NCBI GenBank assembly: GCA_965555375.1
Contig: CBEWDL010000084.1
Coordinates: forward strand, 1-14,287
Length of the DNA stretch: 14,287 nt
Reading direction: 5' to 3'
Source of the DNA: CBDVBL01 sp965555375
GTDB lineage: Bacteria; Zixibacteria; MSB-5A5; UBA10806
Below are positions 5,633 to 13,700 of the stretch, piece by piece (the first letter of the stretch is position 1; each line of letters begins with the position of its first letter). The notes beneath the pieces are model-generated. The model searched no databases, was not told where the DNA came from, and saw only the letters and a program-made list of their open reading frames with translations. A program made the translations under genes and the position numbers.

Positions 5633-7426
5633 TCAGAATGCCTGACCCATGCCCAAGAAGAGCTTGCCCTTCGGTTCCCCGGGACGAGGGTCCAGATTGG
5701 CTCCATAGTCAAGCCTGATAATGCCGATAGGAGAATTGACCCGTAGACCCGCGCCCAGGTTGAGGCGGAGATCTTTGAGCCTGAAAGCATCGATATCCGA
5801 CCAGACGTTCCCGATATCCATAAATACCGTACCCCCCACGATCTTATAGATCGAACGCCTGATTTCAACTGCGTTCCAGACTATCTTGAACTTTCCTCCC
5901 GGAGGATTGCCGTCTTCATCCTGCGGGCCTACCATTTGATACCCGAATCCGCGGAGCGTAGTCGGGCCGCCGGCATAGAAACGCTCGTTCAGAGGAATTT
6001 CTTCCGATCCGCTGAAGGAGTCCATCCATCCCGCCTCTAGGGCCGCGCCGATAACCGTTTCTTGCCCCGTGGGAATGAAGCATTTTAAGGTTATGATGGA
6101 GCGGGCGAATGTATTCGATCCCTGCAGGAAGCTGCCCGCCAGTTCATTGGTCCAGGCGGCGTACCAGCCGCGTTGCGTATCGAAAAAGCTGTCCCGGGTG
6201 TCGTGGAGAATTGAGACAATCAGGCTCCTGATTCTCGGGTCAAGATTCTGGGTGGAAGCGTGCAATTCGACATCGCTAAGACTGGTATTTTCGAAACGAT
6301 ACCCGAGCGAGGTTGTCGTATACGGAGTCAGTCTGCGACCGACCGTCAACTGGCTTCCATACGTTGCAGCATCGTAGGCGGGCTCCTGACGTAGATACCC
6401 ATATACCCTGCTATCGGTCTGCCAGCGCGAGCCCAATGTCCAGGGGTCGGAGAACGAAGCTGTAACTCCCTGCTTGATAAAGCTGGCCTCAAAAGCGACA
6501 CCGGACTGGCGGGCGCTACCGGCCAGGTTTCTCGTGTTGAGCTCGATCCGTCCTCTGACCTTTTCAATCGACCCGTACCCGACGGATACCGAAAATTCAC
6601 TCGACGATTTCTCTTTCGTCTCGATAAGTATATTCTTTCTTGATGAATCGCCGGCCATGGTCGATTCGGGCCGGATGAAAACGCTTTCGAACAGGCCGGT
6701 CAGGTAAAGGTGGCGCTGCGAATCGAGCAGCCGTGAATATCTTATTATCTCACCCGTTTTGAATTTCAATTCACGCACGATCACGTGCCGTTTCGTTTTC
6801 TCAAGCCCGGTAATCACAATACTGTCTATTCTGGCCTGAGATTTCTCTCGTATCATGAAGTCCACCACTGCGAGATGGGCTTCCTGGTTGATCTGAACGT
6901 TTGGCGTGACCGAGGCGTCGAGAAATCCGTTCTCGGCATAGAAGAACAGAATGGAGGCAACCGCATTTTCGATGAGCAGTCGGCGTAACGGGTCGCCTTT
7001 CTGAAATCTTATATGGGTGCGCAGGACTGAATCGGGAAGGAACTCGTTTCCGAAGATTGTAATCCCCTCAATGTGAGTCCGCTGGCCTTCATTCAACCCT
7101 ACCGTGATATCCACATATCGGCCAGTCGTATCAATATTAGCCAGAGTATCGGCTATGAGCGCATCAAGGTAACCGTTCTGGCGGTAAAAAAGAGTCAGGT
7201 TATCAAGATCGTCGGCAAAAACCTCCGGATAGAATTTCGATGGCGACAAAAACACGGACTGTTTGGTCAGCATCAAATTCTGTAACCTGCTTGACTTGTA
7301 CGCCGAATTCCCTTCAAATGAAACGGATCGAACCTTGAGCCGCCGCTGCTCGTTGGCGAAAAGAGCACTATTAAGGAGGGCCATGCCCAGAAAAAGAATC
7401 AGGCTCAGATGATTTCTTTGTTTCAT
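5633..7426 (-). CDS. tamA: TamA-like outer-membrane Omp85 protein
   Basis: The 597-residue precursor has a signal peptide (~1-24, cleavage near ALFA-NE). Three POTRA domains follow at ~29-113, ~116-195 and ~198-273; each carries an F/I-x-G-N-like strand and the FYxxNGYLDA or FYAENGFLDA helix typical of POTRA. A C-terminal 16-strand Omp85 barrel runs from ~277 and includes the L6 motif FYAGGPTTLRGFGY (R492-G493-F494) and a terminal Phe as beta-signal. Three POTRAs and ~600 residues match TamA (577 in E. coli) better than BamA (five POTRAs, ~800). TamA works with TamB in outer-membrane biogenesis. The gene starts in a 4-nt ATGA overlap with the end of tamB just upstream, so both are made together. 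A BamA paralogue cannot be fully excluded, but the TamB partner makes TamA likely. The stop is followed by the repeat-rich gap. Confidence 0.88.
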   Translation of the reverse strand: MKQRNHLSLILFLGMALLNSALFANEQRRLKVRSVSFEGNSAYKSSRLQNLMLTKQSVFLSPSKFYPEVFADDLDNLTLFYRQNGYLDALIADTLANIDTTGRYVDITVGLNEGQRTHIEGITIFGNEFLPDSVLRTHIRFQKGDPLRRLLIENAVASILFFYAENGFLDASVTPNVQINQEAHLAVVDFMIREKSQARIDSIVITGLEKTKRHVIVRELKFKTGEIIRYSRLLDSQRHLYLTGLFESVFIRPESTMAGDSSRKNILIETKEKSSSEFSVSVGYGSIEKVRGRIELNTRNLAGSARQSGVAFEASFIKQGVTASFSDPWTLGSRWQTDSRVYGYLRQEPAYDAATYGSQLTVGRRLTPYTTTSLGYRFENTSLSDVELHASTQNLDPRIRSLIVSILHDTRDSFFDTQRGWYAAWTNELAGSFLQGSNTFARSIITLKCFIPTGQETVIGAALEAGWMDSFSGSEEIPLNERFYAGGPTTLRGFGYQMVGPQDEDGNPPGGKFKIVWNAVEIRRSIYKIVGGTVFMDIGNVWSDIDAFRLKDLRLNLGAGLRVNSPIGIIRLDYGANLDPRPGEPKGKLFLGMGQAF

Positions 7427-10400
7427 CGGAATCTTATACCATATTTAAGATCGATCCCGGCTTGGCCGTAACGGTCGGTCTCGCCCTCCAGGGACAGACG
7501 AGGTCTCAGACGGTAACCGAGCCGGATGGCCTGGTCATTGAGGTGACCCACGGTCGTGGAATAGGTCAATTCCAGACGTTCGGATAGCCTGCGTGAGGCC
7601 ACAAGATGTGGGCCCCATGACTTATCGAACTGGAAAAGATTCCCTTCAACCGTGACTTCGTCGAAGCCGAATATCGATCCAACCTTATCTGACATATATC
7701 CGGAAACTCGCCGGCTGGTCAGCATTGCCGCCCGATTGACGAGTGCATTCTTGAGACCTCCGTTACCCTGATCTTCACCTCTGCCGGCCAGCTGCGTTCG
7801 GGTTGCCCCCAGAGTCAGGAGGGCTACGATATCGGACTTATCCAGAGAGGGCTCGGAATAGAGATCGGCCTGAAGCTGATCCAGTCGGCCCTCAGCTTTG
7901 ATAAAGACTGTATACTTATCCGCAGCCGTCCTCTGATAAGCCGAAATCTGCGTATTTGCCAGAAGAAGGATGTCCGGATTAAACTTCAGAGGATCGGCAA
8001 GATGGACTGTCCCCTGAGTAACCCGGAATCGGCGATCCAGATATAGCAGGTAACCCTCTTTGACATCGATCAGACCGGTCAGATTCGGACGCGCCGGTGT
8101 TCCCACGATTTCCACCTCGGCCCGCATTCTGATTCGGGCCAGATTATTATCGACCCATAAATTCTCGCTTTCTCTAATCCGGACATTGAGACGTGTGCGG
8201 GAAAGTAAATCCGGCACCTCCCAGTCGACGGCTTCGACAGTCCTGGCCCAGGGAAGAATTGACTGGGGACGAAACCTGGCGATCAACCGAGCTTCGCCCA
8301 GCCTGATGTCACCGTCAAGAACATAATGGTCATCCCGCCTTTTAAAAGCGAGGGTCGCATGGTTCAAGTTAATCAAAAAGAGACCCGGTTTCTGAAGTTT
8401 AAGGCCTGATGCATACAGATTCATGTTGATGTCGGTAATTTCCCCGAGATCGTGCTCGATAGACCCTTTGATGACCACCGGGCCTCCGTTGACGAGAAAA
8501 CTCAATGAGTCGATTTCGACCCGCCGCCTGTCGAATGCCAGCCTGGCCATTCCAGCATCGATGCCCAGGAGATATTTCGGTGAGTAAAGTGACGCGTCGG
8601 AAATTGTCAGAGTGCCGGTGATCTCGGGTGCCCCCGGCTGTCCTTTGATGAATACATTTGAGGTTAGAATCCCTCCCAACGAGTCAAATTCGACCAGGAA
8701 AGGAGTAAGCACAGAGAGATCGAAACCGGCGGTGGCAATCCGGAGATCCAGATCCTCTTGCGAAATGCGGCCTTCCGCGGATAACCGTCCTACATCAAGG
8801 AGCAAAGATTCCAGAGAGACATAGAAGGCATCCCGGGATTGAATTTCAATGGTGCCCCTTATAGATACAGGGATTCGAGCCACAATGAAGCTGGCACTGT
8901 CGACGCCGAGTATCGAATCCGAAAGGGAGATTTGAAGATGAATTTGCCCGGCGGGAGTCGACTCTTCCGTAAGCCTTACAGCGCCGTCGCTGAGGGTGAG
9001 CCAGCCCTCGGGCTGCAGCCCGGTCAGGGTACCGTTCCATGACAGTCGCGCCGAAGCAGAGCCGGAAACCAAGCCTCCGGATGTCATGAACGGCACCAGC
9101 GCCTTAAGGTCAAAATCGTTGATACTCAGGTTGCCCACGATTGCACAGGTGCTATCGAATACAGGAATGCCGTCGGGGGCTCGCTTCAGTTCCACGGCAG
9201 CGGCTGCCGACATCGCTCTGTGCGGGGCGAAAAGATCGAGGCTTTCAAGGGATAAACGACCATCTTCCAGGATCGCATCGGCCAGGACGGAATCTATATG
9301 TACGCCCTGTAAATCAATCGATCTGACCGCAGCCGACAACCGACCGGCTGGATCGGTCTGAGAGCCGCTTAATAACATATCGAAATCGAGGTATCCGTCT
9401 ATGGCTGCCGCAGGTTTCGCTATTATCCCCGCAAGCCCGGTCCGGATGTCCCGACCGTGAATCTGGAAAACATAACCGATATCATCAGGCAGGGAGAATG
9501 TTGACGTGATTTCGCCCACCGAGACCATCCGGCTGAAGTCCTGCGAGTTTGCAGTGTCAATATCGTCAAGCAGACTCTCGACAGTCCATAATCCGACATC
9601 CAGTGAACCCTTCGCTGCGGTCGTATCGAAGACTCCTGCGGCCTGCAGGATCAGTCTATCATAAGAGAGATCGAAATGGTCAAGGGCGATTCGCGGACCA
9701 TCAAAAGCGATTCGAATGTTGGCTGAGTCGGCCTTAAAACCGCCGTATCCCGGGGAAATCAGTCCAGCTGTCAGCATGCCTCCCAGGCTGTCCAGGGGCC
9801 CGTTCGCCTCGCAATCGAATCTGAAGCCTCCGCTTATGGAGTCTATGCCGAGCAGTCCCGCGGCTGGATCTATATGTTCAAGCTGACCGGATAGGGCGAG
9901 GTTATCGACAAAGAACAGATTCTCCTGATATCGGATGCTGGCTTGCAGCGAGTCCACCGGGAAGTTTAAGTATCTGATTTGCGAACCATCTGCCGAGGCG
10001 ATGATCAGAGGATTATCCATGGTCCCGCTGATTGTGCCTGATGCCCCGATGCGGCCCGAAAGGCCAGGAAAATTGAGAAAACCGGCAAGAGAAGAGATGC
10101 AGGGGATATCAATATCGAAATCGCCTTTCAGATCATTTTCCTGAATTCGCACGATCGCCCGGATTCTGTTATCCTCGTTTAAGATTCTGAGCCGGGCGGT
10201 ATTATCCTCAAAGGATACGCCGAATTCAGCATCCGGGATTGGGCGGTCCCTGTAGCGCATCTTCGATGCATTGATACTCGCCTGGAGCCTCCAGCCGAAT
10301 ATATCTTTCCCACTGCCCGATACGAGCAGATCACCGTACACAAATCCTGAATAGGGAGAGACTTCTCCGTAGATCGCCGACCATAATTCGGCTAAGTTCG

Positions 10401-11484
10401 TCCTCTTAATATCAAGCCGGAAGCTCGTTTCGAAACTGCCGTCAGTAAGGACATATCCATGGCCGTCGAAACTCCCGTCCAGAGCGCTTAGACGCATAGA
10501 GTTTACAGTGAGTGTGTCCGATTCGTAGCGCGCACCAATTGACATCGATGAAACGGCAACGTTATTGATGTTTGCATCGCGCATTGATAAGCGAAGATTA
10601 ATGTCGGGGTCAGCGATGCTGCCGCTACCAACCGCATTAAGATATAATTCTTTCACCTCCAACTCCGGAAACCCCAGATATTCGCCTAAAATACCCGCCA
10701 ACGTCCCCGGTCCGCCCTGCAATGACATTTCGAATGCCATATTGTCGAAGTTCGGCCCCGACAGGGAACCGTTGGACTGCCAGGTGAGCCCGGCAATTTC
10801 GGCCGCCGCGGAGTTTACCCTCAGATCCGCACCGTTCCACACGGCGTCGATCAGTAAATCCGTCGCGCATATTGGCAGATTATCATAATCGGCGCAGATA
10901 CTATCTGCGTTCAGCAAGCCCGCATATGTGGTTGCATCGGTCGCCTTGATATGCGCCGAGGCGTCGAATAGCTCAACTTTCAATGGAACCCTGCTATCGG
11001 TATAGCCAAGGTTCAGTCGTAATAGAGAAAAACTGTTTATGTGAATGATAACCGGCCTGTGGTCGGCCTTTATAGAGTCTGCAGCCTCTGAATCGAGCAT
11101 CTGTACCCCGGTACGACCCAGGCTGTCCATAGATACCCTCAAATCGACGCTATCGATCACAACCGATTTTAGCCTGGTTTCGCCGAAAAGAAGATCTATC
11201 AAAGAATAGTTGATTTTCGCTGAATGAAGATACAGAAGGGTATCGGAAACATCGGCCTGTCTCGACATCAAGGCCATGCCGCCGAGCTGCACCCGGGACC
11301 ATATATTCGTCTCGAAACGTCCAACTGCCACTTCCAGCCCGGTCTGATCGGCGAACTTTCGTTCCAGCCATTGCCGAACCCGTCCTTCGCCCGGGGAACT
11401 GGCCAGAAGGATGAGAAACAGAACCAGCAGGATCATGACAGGTGCGGCAACTATGACGGATATTTTCAAAAGTTTAGCCGGCAT
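7423..11484 (-). CDS. tamB: TamB (DUF490) translocation/assembly protein
   Basis: This very large protein (1353 residues; ~1260 in E. coli) has one N-terminal signal-anchor helix (~7-28). A long AsmA-like periplasmic body of repeated beta-strand units follows, rich in Asp-Ser-Leu and G-x-L/I patterns (GSGSIADPDINLRLS, LSGSQTDPAGRLSAAVRS and similar). The C-terminal DUF490/TamB domain (~990-1353) contains GTPARPNLTGLIDVKEGYLL, DIVALLTLG, and a final beta-barrel-like end (GIDLKYGIRFR). TamB-type proteins form a hydrophobic groove spanning the periplasm; they are implicated with TamA in outer-membrane protein assembly and in phospholipid transport to the outer membrane. ATG 11484 has only a weak AGAAG upstream. 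It lies 70 nt after corA and overlaps tamA by 4 nt at its end. The order tamB then tamA is the reverse of the proteobacterial tamA-tamB. Confidence 0.93.
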   Translation of the reverse strand: MPAKLLKISVIVAAPVMILLVLFLILLASSPGEGRVRQWLERKFADQTGLEVAVGRFETNIWSRVQLGGMALMSRQADVSDTLLYLHSAKINYSLIDLLFGETRLKSVVIDSVDLRVSMDSLGRTGVQMLDSEAADSIKADHRPVIIHINSFSLLRLNLGYTDSRVPLKVELFDASAHIKATDATTYAGLLNADSICADYDNLPICATDLLIDAVWNGADLRVNSAAAEIAGLTWQSNGSLSGPNFDNMAFEMSLQGGPGTLAGILGEYLGFPELEVKELYLNAVGSGSIADPDINLRLSMRDANINNVAVSSMSIGARYESDTLTVNSMRLSALDGSFDGHGYVLTDGSFETSFRLDIKRTNLAELWSAIYGEVSPYSGFVYGDLLVSGSGKDIFGWRLQASINASKMRYRDRPIPDAEFGVSFEDNTARLRILNEDNRIRAIVRIQENDLKGDFDIDIPCISSLAGFLNFPGLSGRIGASGTISGTMDNPLIIASADGSQIRYLNFPVDSLQASIRYQENLFFVDNLALSGQLEHIDPAAGLLGIDSISGGFRFDCEANGPLDSLGGMLTAGLISPGYGGFKADSANIRIAFDGPRIALDHFDLSYDRLILQAAGVFDTTAAKGSLDVGLWTVESLLDDIDTANSQDFSRMVSVGEITSTFSLPDDIGYVFQIHGRDIRTGLAGIIAKPAAAIDGYLDFDMLLSGSQTDPAGRLSAAVRSIDLQGVHIDSVLADAILEDGRLSLESLDLFAPHRAMSAAAAVELKRAPDGIPVFDSTCAIVGNLSINDFDLKALVPFMTSGGLVSGSASARLSWNGTLTGLQPEGWLTLSDGAVRLTEESTPAGQIHLQISLSDSILGVDSASFIVARIPVSIRGTIEIQSRDAFYVSLESLLLDVGRLSAEGRISQEDLDLRIATAGFDLSVLTPFLVEFDSLGGILTSNVFIKGQPGAPEITGTLTISDASLYSPKYLLGIDAGMARLAFDRRRVEIDSLSFLVNGGPVVIKGSIEHDLGEITDINMNLYASGLKLQKPGLFLINLNHATLAFKRRDDHYVLDGDIRLGEARLIARFRPQSILPWARTVEAVDWEVPDLLSRTRLNVRIRESENLWVDNNLARIRMRAEVEIVGTPARPNLTGLIDVKEGYLLYLDRRFRVTQGTVHLADPLKFNPDILLLANTQISAYQRTAADKYTVFIKAEGRLDQLQADLYSEPSLDKSDIVALLTLGATRTQLAGRGEDQGNGGLKNALVNRAAMLTSRRVSGYMSDKVGSIFGFDEVTVEGNLFQFDKSWGPHLVASRRLSERLELTYSTTVGHLNDQAIRLGYRLRPRLSLEGETDRYGQAGIDLKYGIRFR

Positions 11485-11554
11485 TATGATCTTCTACACT
11501 GGATCTGGTTCGATTCATGATTCTGTGGCCTTTCCCGGCTATACGGCTTGAAGC

Positions 11555-12637
11555 TCACAGCCATTTTTTGCGGCGGAAAAACCAGAGAAGACCGCCTGCA
11601 ATGGCCACTACGCCTGCCCAGAAAATCAGATAACCGAAGCGGAAGCCGAGTTCAGGCAGGTTGAAAGGACTTATAGAAGTATCGAAATTCATGCCGTAGA
11701 CACCGGCCAGAAAACCGAGCGGTATGAAAATAGCGGCGAAGATCGTGAGCACCTTCATGATTTCATTCATGCGATTGCTGATGCTGGTGTGGTAGAGATC
11801 AAGCAATCCTGAGACCATATCGCGAAATGTCTCGACCGTATCAATTATCTGAACGGTGTGTTCGTAGAGATCTCTTATATAGGGTTCCGTGGAATCGTCG
11901 ATCAATGTGGACTCGATTCGTTCCAGGCCGCCGATCACCTCTCGCAGCGGCCACACGGCCTTGCGCATGAAGATTAATTGTTTCTTGAGATCGCGGATGG
12001 TCTCCAGGCTTTCCTGTTTCGGGCTCTCAGAAATTTCGTCCTCCAGCGTCTCAATCTGCTCCCCGATTTTCTCGAGGACGATAAAATAATGGTCGACCAC
12101 GGCATCAATCAGGGCATAGGCAAGGTAATCCGCGTGCATGAAGCGCATCCTTGGTACTGTTCTTTTGATTCTCTGGCGGACTATTTCGAAGACATCCTCA
12201 CCGGTTTCCTGAAAGGTGATGACCCAGTTGTTGCCGAATAAGACACTCACCTGTTCGGCCATGAGATCACCATCGCCCTTGCCGTGATACAGCATCTTCA
12301 GGACAACGAAGATATAATCGGTCGCATCCTCCATTTTCGGACGCTGACCGGTATTGACGATATCCTCAAGCACAAGCGGGTGCATGCCGAAATGAGAACC
12401 GATCTGTTCCACGATCTGAGTATTGTGAATACCATCCACGTTGATCCAGCTGATGGTCGGGCTGTCTTTAAAGGGGAAACATTCCTCTACGGTGGACGCG
12501 ATTTTCTCCTGATATTCGGACTCGGTGTAATCGATAATTTTGATGTTGACCTTCTCGGCACGATCGGTCCCCACATAGATAACGCTTCCCGGCATCAAAC
12601 CGAGTTTCTTCGATATTCTATTAACTCGTTTCGTCAT
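11555..12637 (-). CDS. corA: CorA-family magnesium/cobalt channel
   Basis: This 360-residue inner-membrane protein forms a pentameric Mg2+ (and Co2+) uptake channel in the characterised family. The N-terminal cytosolic alpha/beta domain (~1-150) includes WINVDGIHN, HPLVLEDIVNTGQRPKME and a strand with VSVLFGNNWVITFQE. A long stalk helix follows (~160-295). TM1 (~293-314) ends in the signature Y-G315-M316-N317, and after a short periplasmic loop TM2 (~336-354) ends in the basic tail RRKKWL. Length and order match the Thermotoga maritima-type CorA. AAGGAG (12652 to 12647) lies 9 nt before ATG 12637. It follows the CNNM-like gene by 48 nt with no terminator, and tamB comes 70 nt later, so all are probably co-transcribed. 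Direct Mg2+ regulation such as a riboswitch is not seen in the short leader. Confidence 0.95.
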   Translation of the reverse strand: MTKRVNRISKKLGLMPGSVIYVGTDRAEKVNIKIIDYTESEYQEKIASTVEECFPFKDSPTISWINVDGIHNTQIVEQIGSHFGMHPLVLEDIVNTGQRPKMEDATDYIFVVLKMLYHGKGDGDLMAEQVSVLFGNNWVITFQETGEDVFEIVRQRIKRTVPRMRFMHADYLAYALIDAVVDHYFIVLEKIGEQIETLEDEISESPKQESLETIRDLKKQLIFMRKAVWPLREVIGGLERIESTLIDDSTEPYIRDLYEHTVQIIDTVETFRDMVSGLLDLYHTSISNRMNEIMKVLTIFAAIFIPLGFLAGVYGMNFDTSISPFNLPELGFRFGYLIFWAGVVAIAGGLLWFFRRKKWL

Positions 12638-12685
12638 GGTCCGCGACTCCTTTTTTATCTGCCGGTCCGGGCGGTCATGGCCATC

Positions 12686-13699
12686 TTACACATTGCGAAT
12701 GACTATGCCCCGAAGCAACCTGCCAAGAATATCCGCGCCGGTTATTATCCGTTTTTTTTCGCTCCAGAGTAATATAATATCCTTATCGATCACATCGTCG
12801 TCAGGCGATTTGGATTCGACTTTCAGCCGGGGAAGGATTTCGCCCAGTGGCTGCATACCGTCATACACGATTATGGGGCGATGGCAATAATTCAGAGGAT
12901 TGCACTCCCCCGATTCAAAAATCAAAGCCCGGAGAAAACCGTCCGCCTCAAGCACAAAGGCGGGACCCTTTTGGGGATCGGTAATAACCACCCATTTTTT
13001 CCGCGATTTCTGTATTTTTTTGATAAACGGATCTTCAGCCGATCTTTCAAATGCCGGAAATACCGGTATCCCGTTATCCAGCGGTAAAGCCATTATGCTT
13101 TCGGGATCGATGAATTCGCCCTCCCGCGAAACAGGAAGATCATCCAGGGCAAGGAAATTAAGGGCGCCAAAACCCTCCAGCCTGTCGACATCACTTTCGT
13201 CCGCTTCAACATGTTTCCTGATTACCTCTCGCAGCTGATGTTCTCTGAAAAACTGTATACCTTCATGCCCCAGCAACCGATCAAGAAGAAGCGCCGTGGG
13301 ACGCGCTACAGGGTAAAGAACGATTTGATAAAATCCAATAACGGGAGCCAGCAAAGAACCCATCCGCAGGGCATTCCTCGAGAAGTAAGCCTGCGGGATA
13401 ATTTCGCCGATTAGCGTGATTATCAATGTCGAAAATATAAAAGCGTATAGACCTGCGAGCAACGAATTCGACAGGATCGCCAAAAGCGTATTGAACGCGA
13501 CGTTTCCCCAGAGAATCGTTGTCAATAGAAAATGTGAATCCCGCCTTAGCCTTAATATCTTCTCCGCGGATTTGCTACCGTCCGAAACCTCGACTTCCAA
13601 TCGCAGCCTGGTCACCCCGAACATGGCCAGGTTCAAGCCAGAAAACATGGCTGAATGCAAAATGCATGCAAAAATCCCTATCCAGGTTAAGACTGTCAC
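12686..13699 (-). CDS. CNNM/DUF21-domain membrane protein (CorC/CorB-type)
   Basis: The 337-residue protein carries a CNNM (DUF21) membrane domain (~1-140). It has an opening helix with SAMFSGLNLAMFGVTRLRLE, two further hydrophobic segments (~54-103) ending in the motif G98-E99-I100-I101-P102-Q103, and another at ~115-140. A degenerate CBS-pair-like region follows (~195-337; SIMALPLDNGIPVFP, KKWVVITD, IIVYDGMQPLGEIL, IITGADILGRLLRG). There is no C-terminal CorC_HlyC domain. Family members move Mg2+ (export or Na+/Mg2+ exchange) in several bacteria. A longer frame from ATG 13804 would overlap mscS by 104 nt. The GTG at 13699 is preferred: it lies one nucleotide after the mscS TAA, right at the DUF21 boundary. 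The next gene is corA, so a link to Mg2+ balance is likely. The start is fairly sure, the ion inferred. Confidence 0.85.
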   Translation of the reverse strand: MTVLTWIGIFACILHSAMFSGLNLAMFGVTRLRLEVEVSDGSKSAEKILRLRRDSHFLLTTILWGNVAFNTLLAILSNSLLAGLYAFIFSTLIITLIGEIIPQAYFSRNALRMGSLLAPVIGFYQIVLYPVARPTALLLDRLLGHEGIQFFREHQLREVIRKHVEADESDVDRLEGFGALNFLALDDLPVSREGEFIDPESIMALPLDNGIPVFPAFERSAEDPFIKKIQKSRKKWVVITDPQKGPAFVLEADGFLRALIFESGECNPLNYCHRPIIVYDGMQPLGEILPRLKVESKSPDDDVIDKDIILLWSEKKRIITGADILGRLLRGIVIRNV

Positions 13700-13700
13700 T

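Noticed and set aside
5584..5868. A 94-codon - strand frame overlapping the tamA 3' end
   Set aside because: It lies mainly within the conserved barrel-coding end of tamA in another frame and has no independent support.
12284..12772. A 162-codon + strand frame opposite corA
   Set aside because: It is wholly antisense to the clear CorA coding sequence and the gap after the CNNM gene, with a composition typical of a complement-strand shadow and no recognisable domain.
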